The notes: a model not told the origin generated them from the letters alone. Counted from the stretch's first letter, positions 25,501 to 33,987 are shown. The stretch is 64,000 nucleotides of DNA from Roseateles oligotrophus (GCF_025717515.1 NZ_JAJIRN010000014.1:26693-90692), one strand, 5' to 3'. Translations and numbers: made by a program.

Positions 25501-27763
25501 ATCGGGGGGCGGCCATAGCTGGGCCGGCAATAGCCGCATGAATCAGCTGACCGCCTGGAGCAATGACCCCTTGCTCGACCCCGCCGCCGAGCATTTCCTG
25601 CTGCAAGACCGGGCCAGCGACGACTGCTTCGGCCTGCTGCCCAACCGCAAGCGCAATGGCAGCGCCGGCTATCACATCCAGCACCGCCCCGGCAGCAGCC
25701 TGTTCACGCAGGACAGGCCGGGTCTGCGCGTCGAAACACTGCTGATGGTGCACCCGCAAGAGGAGATGAAATGCTTGCGGGTCAGGCTGACTTGCAAGCC
25801 CGACGGCCCGGCGCGCCGCCTGCGCGTGCTGGGCATGGCCGAGTGGCAGCTGGGCGCGCAGCGGCGCGAGCGCATGACGCTGCAATGCGACTACGCGGCC
25901 GAGTCGCAGGCGGCGCTGGCCTGGCAACTGGAGCACAGCGGCGGCTTCGGCGAGGGCTGCGCCTACCTGCTGCTGGCCGGCCTGCAGGTCAAGCAATGGA
26001 CCTGCGCGCGCGCCGAATGTTTTGACGGCGCCGGCAGCGTGCAGATGCCGCAGCACTTGAGCGGCATGGCCGGCTTCGGCCTCGACCCCTGCGCGGCCTT
26101 GCTGGCAGACGCGCAGCTGCAGGCGGGCCAGACGCTGGAGTTCTGCTGGGTAATGGGCTACGGCGCCGACCCGCAAGCCGCACGCGCGCAGGCCCAGCGC
26201 TGGCAGGCCCCCGGCGCGTTGGCCGGGCTGGAGCAGCTGCTTGACGCGCATTGGCGGCCGCTGCTTTCCACCATCACGGTGGCAACACCCGACCCCTTGT
26301 TCGATGCGCTGGTCAATCATTGGTTGCTTTACCAGACGCTGGCCTGCCGGCTCTGGGCCAAGGCGGGCTTCTATCAGGCGGGCGGCGCTTTTGGCTACCG
26401 CGACCAACTGCAGGACGCGATGGCGCTGGCCGCCGGCCGCCCCGACATGCTGCGCAGCCAGTTGCTGCTGCATGCCTCGCGCCAGTTCCCCGAGGGCGAT
26501 GTGCAACATTGGTGGCATGCGCCGGGCGGCGCCGGCGTACGCACCCATTTCAGCGATGACCTGCTCTGGCTGCCCTATGCCGCGCAGCATTACCTGACGC
26601 TCAGCGGCGACACAGCCCTGCTCGATCAGGCCTGCCCATTTCTAGAGGGCCCGGCGGTGCCCGAGGGCGCCGAGGACATCTATTGCACGCCGAACTGCAG
26701 CACGGCCGAGGCCAGCTTCTATGAGCATTGCGCACGCGCCATCGACCATAGTCTGCGCTTCGGTGAGCATGGCCTGCCGCTGATGGGCTGCGGCGATTGG
26801 AACGACGGCATGAACCGTGTCGGCCATCAGGGGCGCGGCGAATCGGTCTGGTTGGGCTGGTTCTTGAGCGTGATTCTGCGCGACTGGCAGCCGCTGGCGC
26901 TGGCCCGTGGCGACGCGCCGCGGGCCGAGGCCTGGGCCGCAGCGCAGAGCGCCTTGAGCCTCGCCTTGGACACCCATGCCTGGGACGGCGCCTGGTTCCG
27001 GCGCGCCTATTTCGACAATGGCCACACGCTCGGCTCACTGCTCAACGCCGAATGCCAGATCGACCTGATCGCGCAGGCCTGGAGCGTCTTCGCGCTGGCG
27101 CCCGGCAACGCCCGCGCGACCCAGGCCATGCTCAGCGCCGATGCACGCTTGGTCGATAGAAAGGCGGGGCTGCTGCGCTTGCTCGATCCGCCACTGCAGG
27201 GCTCGGCCAACCATGCCGGCTACATCCAAGCCTACCCGCCGGGTGTGCGCGAGAACGGCGGTCAGTACTCGCACGCGGGCGTGTGGGCGCTGATGGCACA
27301 GGCGCAGCTGGGCAACGCCGCCAGGGCCTGGGAATATTTCTGCATGCTGAGCCCTGCGCACCGCGCGCGCAGCTCAAACGAGCAGGCGCGCTACGGCATT
27401 GAGCCCTATGTGATGCCCGGCGACACCTACTCGGCCCCGCCCTACACGGGCCAAGGCGGCTGGAGCTGGTATACCGGCTCGGCCGCCTGGCTCTACCGTG
27501 CAGCCACCGAATCGCTGCTGGGCTTGCAGTTGCAGGCCGAGCGCTTTTGCCTGCGCCCTTGCCTGCCGCCGCCCTGGGGCGAGGCGCGCCTGAGCCTGCG
27601 CCTGCACGGCAAGCAGATCGAGGTGCTGATCCGGCGCGGTGATGGGCAAGAGATTGAGCCCATGTCCGGCTTGGCCATACAGCCCGGTCAATGGCTGCAC
27701 TTCGAGCAGCTGGCCGAGCGGCAACAGCTGCTGCTGCAACTGCCTAAGCAGCCGCGCCCTTGA
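19526..27763 (+). CDS. ndvB: Cyclic beta-1,2-glucan synthase (NdvB/ChvB-like)
   Basis: The product is 2745 aa, near the usual 2800 or so of the family. Order: N-terminal cytoplasmic part, membrane segments about 410-470, GT84 glucosyltransferase with LDSDTE near 638 and RWTRGDWQ near 795, more membrane segments about 830-1000, a glycoamylase-like domain about 1050-1420 (HHQGMSL near 1388), carbohydrate-binding regions, and a C-terminal GH94 phosphorylase-like domain with GDWNDGMN near 2422. These parts initiate, elongate, size and cyclise glucans in rhizobial NdvB. The product is periplasmic cyclic glucan used in osmotic adaptation and host interaction. The start is 6 bp after the 76-aa peptide stop and has no clear ribosome-binding site. 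The 3' end overlaps the convergent GGDEF/EAL gene by 20 bp. Confidence 0.93.
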   Translation: MRNAPPPLRSQTLALIEAGQGPVAAPVRAVLFGEERFRQHGRSLAEAQRIERRRRWSWRQLRPVLRSPHFFPRIAANLRSLERSLAYLEVMDRETEALSPAAEWLLDNHHLIEAQVPEIHNGLPHSYYAILPKLREPPLTGLPRVYGIAWAFVAHTDSNFDANLLSQFLLAYQQVDALTLGELWAVPTTLRVVLLENLARLAEAVAGHRAAQEAADWCCDQAEGWDDARLQAMFERACGRGLQISFVAQMVQRTRAHSGSEAPPWEAWLKQAAPEPDSTLAAAHALHAADNVSVSNAVSALHAINSLEWRDLVARVSPVMQTLQRSPAFCADSELTRDNCSHAIERLARRLKRSEISVAEQVIALTQSHQARPPCFWLIGEGRASLVAALGGSLTTIESPWVNWPWRIRGWLYALALLLGSTFLLRLLFPALLGNSPLEWKIIITLPPAAMLVFECVLALVNRVLAESVRVHRLPRLALDGGLRPEDKTLLVIPCMLVSNAGTQALAHRLEQHFLANPESHVRFALLSDWADAPQASMAADAGLLNGACAAIEALNHRHPCAPAELPRFALLHRQRRWSEGERVWMGWERKRGKLEQLLALLAPPDEAEKAAPAQSPPAPFIDFGPLSRLEPGTRYLLTLDSDTELPPGALRELVSIAAHPLNQPCLDPQTQRVVSGYGILQPRVLAPFAESLQARNALPAFGWLFSGPWGLDVYNAGSSEIYQDIFGSGSFSGKGLLNVAAMHRALRGRVAENRLLSHDLFEGIWARAAHLSDVALIEAAPVHPAVAASRTHRWTRGDWQLLALFGQAWRGRIGMLNFWKMLDNLRRSLLAPAALVLLWCCFALNTLRPWVALCLVAAAFGLGPLLGALAALLPGRRDLAMRHFLLEGGVNVLRVLGCTLWQLATLVHSSAVQIDAIARALWRMGVSHQQLLQWTTAAQAQAQARLEWAWFWRQHYGITLLALVWGGTGLLMAGARAPWLLGCASLWALAPAWLWWSARPLQLCRAQPLEAGQRDYLLRLARDTWSLFETTVTAADHHLPPDNLQLEPEPILARRTSPTNIGLYLLSCLCAQRFEFIALDDLIARLLATLSTLDRLPRERGHFHNWIDTATLQTLSPAYISTVDSGNLAAALWAAAQACRELAAQSSSSSKPDQAVALLDIATRMDALCAAMDFGFLYDQRRRLFRIGYRPGDASLDSAYYDLLASESRLGSFVAIAKGDVALRHWQALGRPFLAVRGMPALRSWSGSMFEYLMPSLLMREPPQGLLQRATVAAVQAQQDFGARNGLPWGVSECAYYEQDASLAFQYGPFGVPELALRRTPQEDRVIAPYASTLALLVDAPAALANLRALERLGARDRHGFIEALDFSRPRLGDGAPLQRVATYMAHHQGMSLLSLCNLLCDEAPRGWFERVPRVQAFTMLLHERMPTAIVYQSRAIPRPPHKPGPSEPSAGARLWLPADAGQAPLPTLLLGNGAYSVGLRPDGGGQSAWRGQAISRARDDLLRPTPGHAYFIRGRGQTDFCSLSSAPSAHPKGQYSTSFFAERAEFELGTEAWSTQMTVWVSPDDDVELRRVSLHNLTEHAAEFELISYFEAVLAPQQADESHPVFSNLFLRAHAADPQCLLLERRPRLAGESSLWVAHFLALGHAATEPESELELLSVQLGCDRASLLPRRAEMSQLRTVKEGPPSPRSGEPDVLETRLDPIASLSVRLRMPARAKRSLTFATAAAADASTVMALVDEYRQAVHLTRSRLMAATLARIRQRELRLSATDLRNIQDMTTPMTISCPRPRAPPVERLDRRALWRFAISGDRPILLISIGASVGLRVVRTILTAHRVWESQGLSCDVVLVNQEPSSYLMPLQHQLLALRSSVGGAAQAAGSGAGGLHLLQQFELKPQELAALRAYARIELLADGRPLARLLAQALPVQTAGLIPNARLLPEQVPRPWLEASAAGRFNADGSAFEFDIKAEQLPPRPWANVLANPHFGCIITESGGGHSWAGNSRMNQLTAWSNDPLLDPAAEHFLLQDRASDDCFGLLPNRKRNGSAGYHIQHRPGSSLFTQDRPGLRVETLLMVHPQEEMKCLRVRLTCKPDGPARRLRVLGMAEWQLGAQRRERMTLQCDYAAESQAALAWQLEHSGGFGEGCAYLLLAGLQVKQWTCARAECFDGAGSVQMPQHLSGMAGFGLDPCAALLADAQLQAGQTLEFCWVMGYGADPQAARAQAQRWQAPGALAGLEQLLDAHWRPLLSTITVATPDPLFDALVNHWLLYQTLACRLWAKAGFYQAGGAFGYRDQLQDAMALAAGRPDMLRSQLLLHASRQFPEGDVQHWWHAPGGAGVRTHFSDDLLWLPYAAQHYLTLSGDTALLDQACPFLEGPAVPEGAEDIYCTPNCSTAEASFYEHCARAIDHSLRFGEHGLPLMGCGDWNDGMNRVGHQGRGESVWLGWFLSVILRDWQPLALARGDAPRAEAWAAAQSALSLALDTHAWDGAWFRRAYFDNGHTLGSLLNAECQIDLIAQAWSVFALAPGNARATQAMLSADARLVDRKAGLLRLLDPPLQGSANHAGYIQAYPPGVRENGGQYSHAGVWALMAQAQLGNAARAWEYFCMLSPAHRARSSNEQARYGIEPYVMPGDTYSAPPYTGQGGWSWYTGSAAWLYRAATESLLGLQLQAERFCLRPCLPPPWGEARLSLRLHGKQIEVLIRRGDGQEIEPMSGLAIQPGQWLHFEQLAERQQLLLQLPKQPRP

Positions 27764-30065
27764 GCTGTTCGGTCTGCTTGGCCTGCTGGTTCGGCCAACC
27801 CTCGCGATGCTCGATCAAGACCTGCGTGGCTTGCGATACGGTCAGCGGCGCACCGAGCAGAAAGCCCTGCACAACATCGCAGCGCTGCTCGCGCAAGAAC
27901 CCCAGTTGCTCGATCGTTTCGACGCCTTCGGCTACCACCCCCATGCCCAAGGTATGGGTCATCGAAATCATCGCGGCGGTGATCGCCTGGCTGTCGCTGT
28001 CAAAGGCCAGATGGCGCACAAACATCTTGTCGATCTTGATCACATCAATGGGCAATTGCTTGAGCAGGCTCAGCGAAGAAAAGCCGGTGCCAAAATCATC
28101 GATCGCTATGCGCACACCCAAGGCACGCAGCTTGCTCAAGACCTCCGTGCTGTGCGGCATCGACTGCAGCAGGCTCTCGGTGATTTCGACACCCAGCTGG
28201 ATCGCGCCGCTGGGCAATTGGTTGTCTTTCAGCGACTGTGCGATCGCATCCTCAAGGCCGTTGTGCAGGATCTGCCTGGGCGACACATTGATCCACAGAT
28301 AGCCCAAGGTAAAGCCCTGTTCGCGCCACAGCCGCGCCTGCCGGCAGCCCTGCTGTATCACCCAGCGCCCGATCTCGCTGATCAGGCCGGTTTCTTCGGC
28401 CACGCCGATGAAGGCATCCGGCTGCACCAGGCCTCGCTCCGGGTGGTGCCAGCGCAGCAAGGCTTCCATGCCGACGATGTGGCCACTGACCATGTCTACC
28501 TGCGGCTGGTAGTACAGCTCCAGCTGCTGGCCGATCAAGGCCTCGCGCAGGCCACGCTCGATCAGCACCCGCTCCACCGCCGAGGCCATGATCTCGCTGG
28601 AATAGAAAGCATGCGTCTTGCGCCCCTGCTGCTTGGCGCGGTACATGGCGGCGTCTGCGGCGCGGGTCAGGTCTTCGATGTTGGCGCCATCGGCAGGGTA
28701 GAACGCGATCCCGATGCTGGGCGAAATGGTGACCTGGTTGCCCTCCAGTTGCATCGGCTCCGACAAGGTCGAAATGATCTTGCGGGCCATCGGTGCCACA
28801 TCATCCACCCCGCCGACATCCTCCAGCGACACCGTGAACTCATCGCCGCCCAGACGTGCCACACCGTCCTGAGCACGTACCGAGTTACGCAAGCGGTGGG
28901 CAATTTCGTGCAGCAATTTGTCACCGACCGCGTGGCCCATGGTGTCGTTGATCAGCTTGAAATGGTCAAGATCCAGAAACAGCAAGGCAATGCTTTTGCC
29001 GCTGCGCTTGGCACGCTCGATCGAGCGCTCCAGATCGTTGGCAAACAAGAGCCGGTTCGGCAGCCCGGTCAGCGCATCGTGATGGGCCAAATGGTGCATG
29101 CGCTCTTCGGCGTTCTTGAGCGAATGAATGTCGGAGAACAGCGAGACATAGTTGTTCACCTGTCCGGCCGCATTCTTGACCACGCTGATGGTCTGCCAAC
29201 TGGGGTAGAGCTCGCCGTTCTTGCGGCGGTTCCAGATCTCGCCTTGCCAATGGCCGCGCTCGGCCAGGCTTTGCCACATGCGCGCAAAAAATACCGTCTC
29301 ATGGCGGCCCGAGCTTTGAAAATGCGGATTCAGGCCCATCACCTCGGCGGCCGAGTAGCCGGTGATAGCGGTGAACGCGGGGTTGACGGCGGTGACCCGG
29401 GCCTGCGCGTCGGTGACCATGATGGCTTCGCGGGCGCTGTCGAAGACAATGTCCGACTGACGCATATGTTGTTGCGAGCGCTGGCCTTCGGACAGATCGC
29501 GCAGCAGCAATTGCCAGCGCTCCCCCGGCAGCCGATTGATCACCAGTTCGACCGTCAGCATCCGCCCATCGCGGCAGCGCAATTCGGTCTGCCGCACCTC
29601 GCCAGCAGCGACCGGCATCGGCTTGTCCCCGAAGTCCTCGAACTCGGCCGCCGGCAACAGCTCGGACAAGGCCAAGCCGGACAACTCTGGCTCGGTATAG
29701 CCGCTCAGGCGCGCCACCAGCGGGCTCACCTCCAGCAGCAAGCCATGCGCACTGAAAATCATTTCGCCAAGCCAGGGCTGTGCCAGCACTCGCCGCAGGC
29801 GCTGCTCGCTGCGCCTTAAACGCTCGGCAAATGCGCCCAAACCGACGCCCATCAAGGCCAGCAAGGCGGCGAAGAACAAAGCCCAGTCGGGCGGCCCGAA
29901 TGGCGGATGAGGCAACCATTGCAAGCCGAGCACCAGGAGCGGCAAGAGCAGCGCTACAACCCAAAGCAAGGAGAGCAGCCAACGGCCCTGATCTTGCAGC
30001 TCAGTGGCATCCCCGATCTCGGTGCTCTGGTGTCGAGCATCTGTTTTTACGCTTGGCATCGTCAT
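27744..30065 (-). CDS. Membrane PAS-GGDEF-EAL cyclic-di-GMP enzyme
   Basis: The product is 773 aa. Two membrane helices (about 28-50 and 58-80) leave almost no periplasmic domain. Two PAS domains follow (about 95-190, 205-325). The GGDEF domain (about 330-490) has an intact active site, RLGGDEF near 405. The EAL domain (about 505-755) has MEALLRW near 532 and the DDFGTG motif, so both synthesis and hydrolysis of cyclic-di-GMP are possible. Such proteins switch between motility and biofilm or exopolysaccharide. Either ATG 30065 or 30059 could start it; neither has a strong site. An FNR-like site, TTGAC-N4-CTCAA, lies 34 bp upstream. A 20-bp tail overlap with the glucan-synthase gene is present. 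Confidence 0.93.
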   Translation of the reverse strand: MTMPSVKTDARHQSTEIGDATELQDQGRWLLSLLWVVALLLPLLVLGLQWLPHPPFGPPDWALFFAALLALMGVGLGAFAERLRRSEQRLRRVLAQPWLGEMIFSAHGLLLEVSPLVARLSGYTEPELSGLALSELLPAAEFEDFGDKPMPVAAGEVRQTELRCRDGRMLTVELVINRLPGERWQLLLRDLSEGQRSQQHMRQSDIVFDSAREAIMVTDAQARVTAVNPAFTAITGYSAAEVMGLNPHFQSSGRHETVFFARMWQSLAERGHWQGEIWNRRKNGELYPSWQTISVVKNAAGQVNNYVSLFSDIHSLKNAEERMHHLAHHDALTGLPNRLLFANDLERSIERAKRSGKSIALLFLDLDHFKLINDTMGHAVGDKLLHEIAHRLRNSVRAQDGVARLGGDEFTVSLEDVGGVDDVAPMARKIISTLSEPMQLEGNQVTISPSIGIAFYPADGANIEDLTRAADAAMYRAKQQGRKTHAFYSSEIMASAVERVLIERGLREALIGQQLELYYQPQVDMVSGHIVGMEALLRWHHPERGLVQPDAFIGVAEETGLISEIGRWVIQQGCRQARLWREQGFTLGYLWINVSPRQILHNGLEDAIAQSLKDNQLPSGAIQLGVEITESLLQSMPHSTEVLSKLRALGVRIAIDDFGTGFSSLSLLKQLPIDVIKIDKMFVRHLAFDSDSQAITAAMISMTHTLGMGVVAEGVETIEQLGFLREQRCDVVQGFLLGAPLTVSQATQVLIEHREGWPNQQAKQTEQLKGAAA

Positions 30066-30098
30066 CGGGCAATGGTCGGGCCTGGGCCGGCGCTGCCG

Positions 30099-30112
30099 TT
30101 GACATGTCTCAA
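30099..30112 (+). promoter_or_regulatory. FNR-like variant TTGAC-N4-CTCAA
   Basis: Reads TTGAG-ACAT-GTCAA on the minus strand. It is 34 bp upstream of the GGDEF/EAL gene and would fit an FNR-class box better than a chance hit. Confidence 0.4.
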
Positions 30113-30136
30113 TGGCCCGGCAATTGACCGGGGCCC

Positions 30137-30170
30137 TTAGGCGTTAGGCGTTAGGCGTTAGGCGTTAGGC
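30137..30170 (+). repeat. Heptanucleotide TTAGGCG x4.9
   Basis: Four perfect TTAGGCG copies plus a six-base partial. The last partial copy contains the TAA stop of the CheB-CheR gene (read on the minus strand), so changes in repeat number would not alter the protein but would change the 3' untranslated region. Confidence 0.85.
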
Positions 30171-32864
30171 AACCGGCGTGGCTGGAGCAGCGGGGGCGGC
30201 CGGCGCGGTGGCACCCGAAGAAGCGCTCGATGCGGCCAATTCTGGGGCTAGTTGCGCGGCCTTCAGCTTGGCCTCCAACTGCTTGGAGCTGCTGATGTCG
30301 ACAAAGGTGATGACCACGCCGAGGATCTGATCGTTCTGATTGCGGTAAGGCATGATGCGCACCGACAGCCAGCGCTGATCGGCGGTAGGCACCTGCTTTT
30401 CCGAGCTGACGAGGCTGCGCAGGGTTTCCTTCGCATCGGTCTGCAGATCGGGGAATTCGAGCGTGCTGCTGAGGTCGCCGAGCGGCCGCCCGACATCGCT
30501 GTCGCGCAGCTTGAAGATCTTCTTCGCCTGCTCGGTGAAGCGCCGCACATTCAGCTCTTTGTCGAGAAATAGCGTCGCGATCTCGGTGCTGTTGAGCAGG
30601 TTCTTCATATCGCTCTGCGCCAGTTCGAGCGCATCCAACTTGGCCTGCAGCTCCACATTGATCGCCTGCAACTCCTCGTTCATCGACTGCAATTCTTCTT
30701 TTGAGCTGGTCAACTCCTCATTGGTCGATTGCAGCTCCTCGTTGGTCGACTGCAACTCTTCGTTGGAGGCTTGCAACTCCTCTTGCGTGACCTTCATGTC
30801 TTCGCGCAGCAGCCGCAGCTCCTGCTTGCTGCGCTGCAACTCGAGCTGGGCCTCGATCAGGGCCGCACTGCGCCGCCCATGAGCTCCTGGTTTGGCCGTC
30901 GCTTTGGTCTCTGGCCCAGCCCCGTCCGTTGCCGGCAGAGGCTGTGCATTGAAAGCGACTAGCAGCAGCGCATGGCCGGCCTCGTCCACACTCGGCAGCG
31001 TTCGCAGGTCGACATCAACCGCCTGGCGCGCTGCCTCATCCTGCACAAACAAGCCTTGCAACTGCACCGGCCTCTTCTCGCTCAAGGCCTGGCGCATACC
31101 GGCGTCCAAGGCGCTGCGCAGGCCGTCGCGCGCCATCACATGAATATTCCAGTTGGCCCGCCCGGCCGCCGGTTCCAGGTATTTGCCGGTACGCCCGTTG
31201 ATGTAGAGGATGTCGCCCTGCGCATTGACGACCACGGCCGGTGGCGCGAACTCCTGCAACAGCAGATGTTCGGCCGCGATCTGCAGGCTATTGGGTTTGC
31301 GGCTTGCTTCGTCGGTCAAGAGAGGCTCCTTGCTAGAGGGGGGCTTGCGGGCATTGGAGCGGCAGGGGAACTCCGTCACCAGCCTGCCGCCCATATTTTC
31401 ACGCCGCCGGTAGATGCGCAGCTGTGCGTCCACGGGGTCGAACAAAGCGCCAAAGCGGCCTATGCTTTCGGACGAACCCAGCAGCAAGATCCCGCCTTGG
31501 CGCAGGCTGTAATGGAAGAGCGGGAACAAACGATTTTGCAGCGGCGCAGTGAAATAGATCAGCAGATTGCGGCAGCTGAGCAGATCCAGCTTGGTGAAAG
31601 GCGGATCGCCGTTCAGGTCATGCTTGGCAAACACCAACATCTCGCGGATGGAACCGACGACGCGATATTGCCCCTGCCCCTGCCCCTGCCCTTGCTCCGG
31701 CTTGAAGAAGCGCTGCAGCCTTTGCGCCGTCATCTCGCCGGAAATGGCGCTCGGATAGACGCCCCGCCTGGCCCGCGCGATCGCGTCGCCGCTCAGATCG
31801 GACGCAAAAATCCGCAGGCTGCTGGCGGCGCGCTCAGGCATCGCCTCTTGGGCCTCGGTGAAGGCTATTGCCAAAGAGTAGGCCTCTTCGCCGGTTGAGC
31901 AGCCGGCCACCCAGGCGCGGAATTCATAACCGTTCACTTGCGCGGCAAGCAGCTGCGGCAGCACCTCGTTCTGAAGCCGCTGCCAGACCGGCCGGTCACG
32001 GAAGAAGCCGGTCACGCCTATCAGCAGCTCATTCATCAGCAGATCAAGCTCTTGCGGGCGTTCACGCAGGAGCTTCTCATAGGCTTCGCAGGAGGCCAGC
32101 TTGTGCAAGCCCATGCGCCGCTCGATGCGGCGACTCAGGGTGCTGCGCTTGTAATGCGTGAAGTCATGCCGGCCGGTGCTCTTCAGCAACGCCAGAATGC
32201 CGCTCAAATTGCGCGTCAGCCCGGCGCCGGTTTCTGCCGAGTCGGCGGTTTTTTTCAGGCTCTCGGCCGGCTGCTGCAGCAAATACTCGGCCAACAACTT
32301 CGGTGTGGCATGGAGGTCGACAAAACCACTCTTGATGGCCCGGCTCGGCATGGAGTCGAACTGGGCCGAGTCGGGCTCCTGAGCCAAGGTCAGGCCACCC
32401 GCCTGCTTGACCTCCTGCAGGCCGAGCGTGCCGTCGGCACCCATGCCGGTCAGCACAATGGCGACGGCGCGTGCCCCCCAGGCCTGCGCCAGTGATTCGA
32501 ACAAGGCGTCGATCGGCAGGCGCAAACCTCTGGGCTGCTGCGGCGAGGCCAGTTGCAGGTGATCGGCCGCCACCGTCATGATCTTGTTGGGAGGAATCAC
32601 ATAGACATGATCGGGATCAAGCCGCTGGCCCTGCTCGGCTTCACTGACCGGCAAGGCCGTTACCCGTTGCAAGAGCTGCGCCAGCATGGCCGGCTGGGTC
32701 GGGTCCATATGGGTGGCGACCAGAAATGCCATGCCGGTCTTGCCCGGCAGCCCGCTGAAAAACTCCTCCAGCGCGGCCAAACCGCCGGCCGACGCCCCCA
32801 GCGCCACCACGCGCTTCAAGCGGGCGGCGGCCGGTGCGGCTGCGGGCGGCGATGCTGTACTCAT
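30165..32864 (-). CDS. CheB-CheR-PAS fusion signal protein
   Basis: The product is 899 aa from ATG 32864; an alternative ATG at 32885 adds 7 residues, and neither has a clear ribosome-binding site. A CheB methylesterase domain (about 15-200) has catalytic Ser25 in LGASAGG, a His in VATHMD and an Asp in TGMGADG. A CheR methyltransferase domain (about 220-480) has AGCSTGEEAYSLA. Then come one PAS-like region, a long coiled coil (about 670-755) built of NEELQS heptads, and a C-terminal PAS (about 760-880). It lacks a receiver domain. Such fusions are common in alternative chemosensory or two-component pathways; here no chemoreceptor or kinase is adjacent. A GQ repeat in the CheR part is encoded by a hexamer repeat at 31671-31694. 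Confidence 0.9.
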   Translation of the reverse strand: MSTASPPAAAPAAARLKRVVALGASAGGLAALEEFFSGLPGKTGMAFLVATHMDPTQPAMLAQLLQRVTALPVSEAEQGQRLDPDHVYVIPPNKIMTVAADHLQLASPQQPRGLRLPIDALFESLAQAWGARAVAIVLTGMGADGTLGLQEVKQAGGLTLAQEPDSAQFDSMPSRAIKSGFVDLHATPKLLAEYLLQQPAESLKKTADSAETGAGLTRNLSGILALLKSTGRHDFTHYKRSTLSRRIERRMGLHKLASCEAYEKLLRERPQELDLLMNELLIGVTGFFRDRPVWQRLQNEVLPQLLAAQVNGYEFRAWVAGCSTGEEAYSLAIAFTEAQEAMPERAASSLRIFASDLSGDAIARARRGVYPSAISGEMTAQRLQRFFKPEQGQGQGQGQYRVVGSIREMLVFAKHDLNGDPPFTKLDLLSCRNLLIYFTAPLQNRLFPLFHYSLRQGGILLLGSSESIGRFGALFDPVDAQLRIYRRRENMGGRLVTEFPCRSNARKPPSSKEPLLTDEASRKPNSLQIAAEHLLLQEFAPPAVVVNAQGDILYINGRTGKYLEPAAGRANWNIHVMARDGLRSALDAGMRQALSEKRPVQLQGLFVQDEAARQAVDVDLRTLPSVDEAGHALLLVAFNAQPLPATDGAGPETKATAKPGAHGRRSAALIEAQLELQRSKQELRLLREDMKVTQEELQASNEELQSTNEELQSTNEELTSSKEELQSMNEELQAINVELQAKLDALELAQSDMKNLLNSTEIATLFLDKELNVRRFTEQAKKIFKLRDSDVGRPLGDLSSTLEFPDLQTDAKETLRSLVSSEKQVPTADQRWLSVRIMPYRNQNDQILGVVITFVDISSSKQLEAKLKAAQLAPELAASSASSGATAPAAPAAPATPVA
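31671..31694 (+). repeat. Hexanucleotide CCCCTG repeat inside the CheR domain
   Basis: Three CCCCTG copies and one CCCTTG encode GQGQGQGQ on the minus strand. It is in frame, so a variable linker is possible. Confidence 0.75.
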
Positions 32865-32940
32865 GGGGCATGAATGTAGCTGCATTCGAAGCCATATCCG
32901 CCAGCTCGCTCCGAAGTAGGAAAGTTGTGCAGTTATGACG

Positions 32941-33987
32941 TTATGTCATCAAGAGCACCGCAGCCCCTTCGACCTGGCCCTGGCGCAGCTCGTGCAAGGC
33001 CTGTTCGGCCTTGCACAAGGCATAGGCTTGCGTGTGTACTTGCAAGGGCAGGCGAGCGGCCAGGCGCAGGAATTCCTCGCCATCGGCACGGCTCAGATTG
33101 GCGACCGATTGCAGGCGCCGCTCGCCCCACAGCCAGGCATAGGGAAACGTGGGAATGTCGCTCATATGGATGCCGGCGCACACCACCGCCCCGCCCGCTC
33201 GCACCGCCCGCAAGGCCTGCGGCACCAGGCTGCCTTGCGGCGCAAACAGCAAGGCGGCGTCAAGCGGCTGCGGGGGCGGCTGCGCCGAATCGCCCACCCA
33301 TTGCAGGCCCAAGCGCCGCGCCAAGGCTTGTGCACGCTCGTCACCCGGCCGGGTGAACGCGTAGACCTCCAAACCCTGCGCCATCGCCAGCTGTGCGAGC
33401 AAATGGGCGGCCGCACCAAAGCCGTACAGACCCAGCCGGCCCGATTTGGCCTGGGCCAAGCCGGACATGCGATAGGCCCGGTAGCCGATCAGCCCGGCAC
33501 AGAGCAAGGGCGCCGCATGCTCATCGTCATAGCCCGGCGGCAACTCGAACACATAGCGCGCATCGGCCAACATGTACTGGGCATAGCCTCCGGCGAGCTG
33601 CCAGCCGGTGAAACGGGCGCTCTCGCAGAGGTTCTCGCGCCCTTGCAGGCAATGCGGGCAGGCGCCGCAGGTCCAGCCCAGCCAAGGCACGCCGACGCGG
33701 GCTCCCAACGCGAAGCCAAGCACGCCGGCACCCAGCGCATCAACCCGCCCGACCACCTCATGACCGGGCACCACGCCAGGGTCGGCCCGCTCGGCCGGAA
33801 ATGGCAGCTCTCCGTCGATGATGTGCAGGTCGGTGCGGCAGACCCCGCAGGCCGCAACCTTGATCCGCAACTGCCCGGCAGCGGGCTGCGGCAAGCCCTG
33901 CTGCCAGACCTCCACCAAGCCACGGCCAGGCGCCTGCAGCGCCATCGACAACCAGGACTGCGTCGCTGGGTCCGGCGTGGCGGTCAT
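32941..33987 (-). CDS. Zinc-dependent alcohol dehydrogenase (MDR family)
   Basis: The product is 348 aa. Catalytic zinc ligands are in ACGVCRTDLH and GHE. The structural zinc Cys cluster is CGACPHCLQGRENLC at about 110-124. A Rossmann fold follows (LGLYGFGAAAHL). It is closest in look to the class that oxidises or reduces small aldehydes and alcohols with NAD(P). ATG 33987 is chosen over an upstream TTG. It is 13 bp downstream of the YqjD/ElaB-like gene and probably cotranscribed. Similar adh genes occur in FNR-controlled stress clusters of betaproteobacteria, but I see no exact box before this pair. Confidence 0.9.
   Translation of the reverse strand: MTATPDPATQSWLSMALQAPGRGLVEVWQQGLPQPAAGQLRIKVAACGVCRTDLHIIDGELPFPAERADPGVVPGHEVVGRVDALGAGVLGFALGARVGVPWLGWTCGACPHCLQGRENLCESARFTGWQLAGGYAQYMLADARYVFELPPGYDDEHAAPLLCAGLIGYRAYRMSGLAQAKSGRLGLYGFGAAAHLLAQLAMAQGLEVYAFTRPGDERAQALARRLGLQWVGDSAQPPPQPLDAALLFAPQGSLVPQALRAVRAGGAVVCAGIHMSDIPTFPYAWLWGERRLQSVANLSRADGEEFLRLAARLPLQVHTQAYALCKAEQALHELRQGQVEGAAVLLMT

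Noticed and set aside
27639..29819. A 726-codon plus-strand frame opposite the GGDEF/EAL gene
   Set aside because: Shadow of a real gene with intact GGDEF and EAL motifs.
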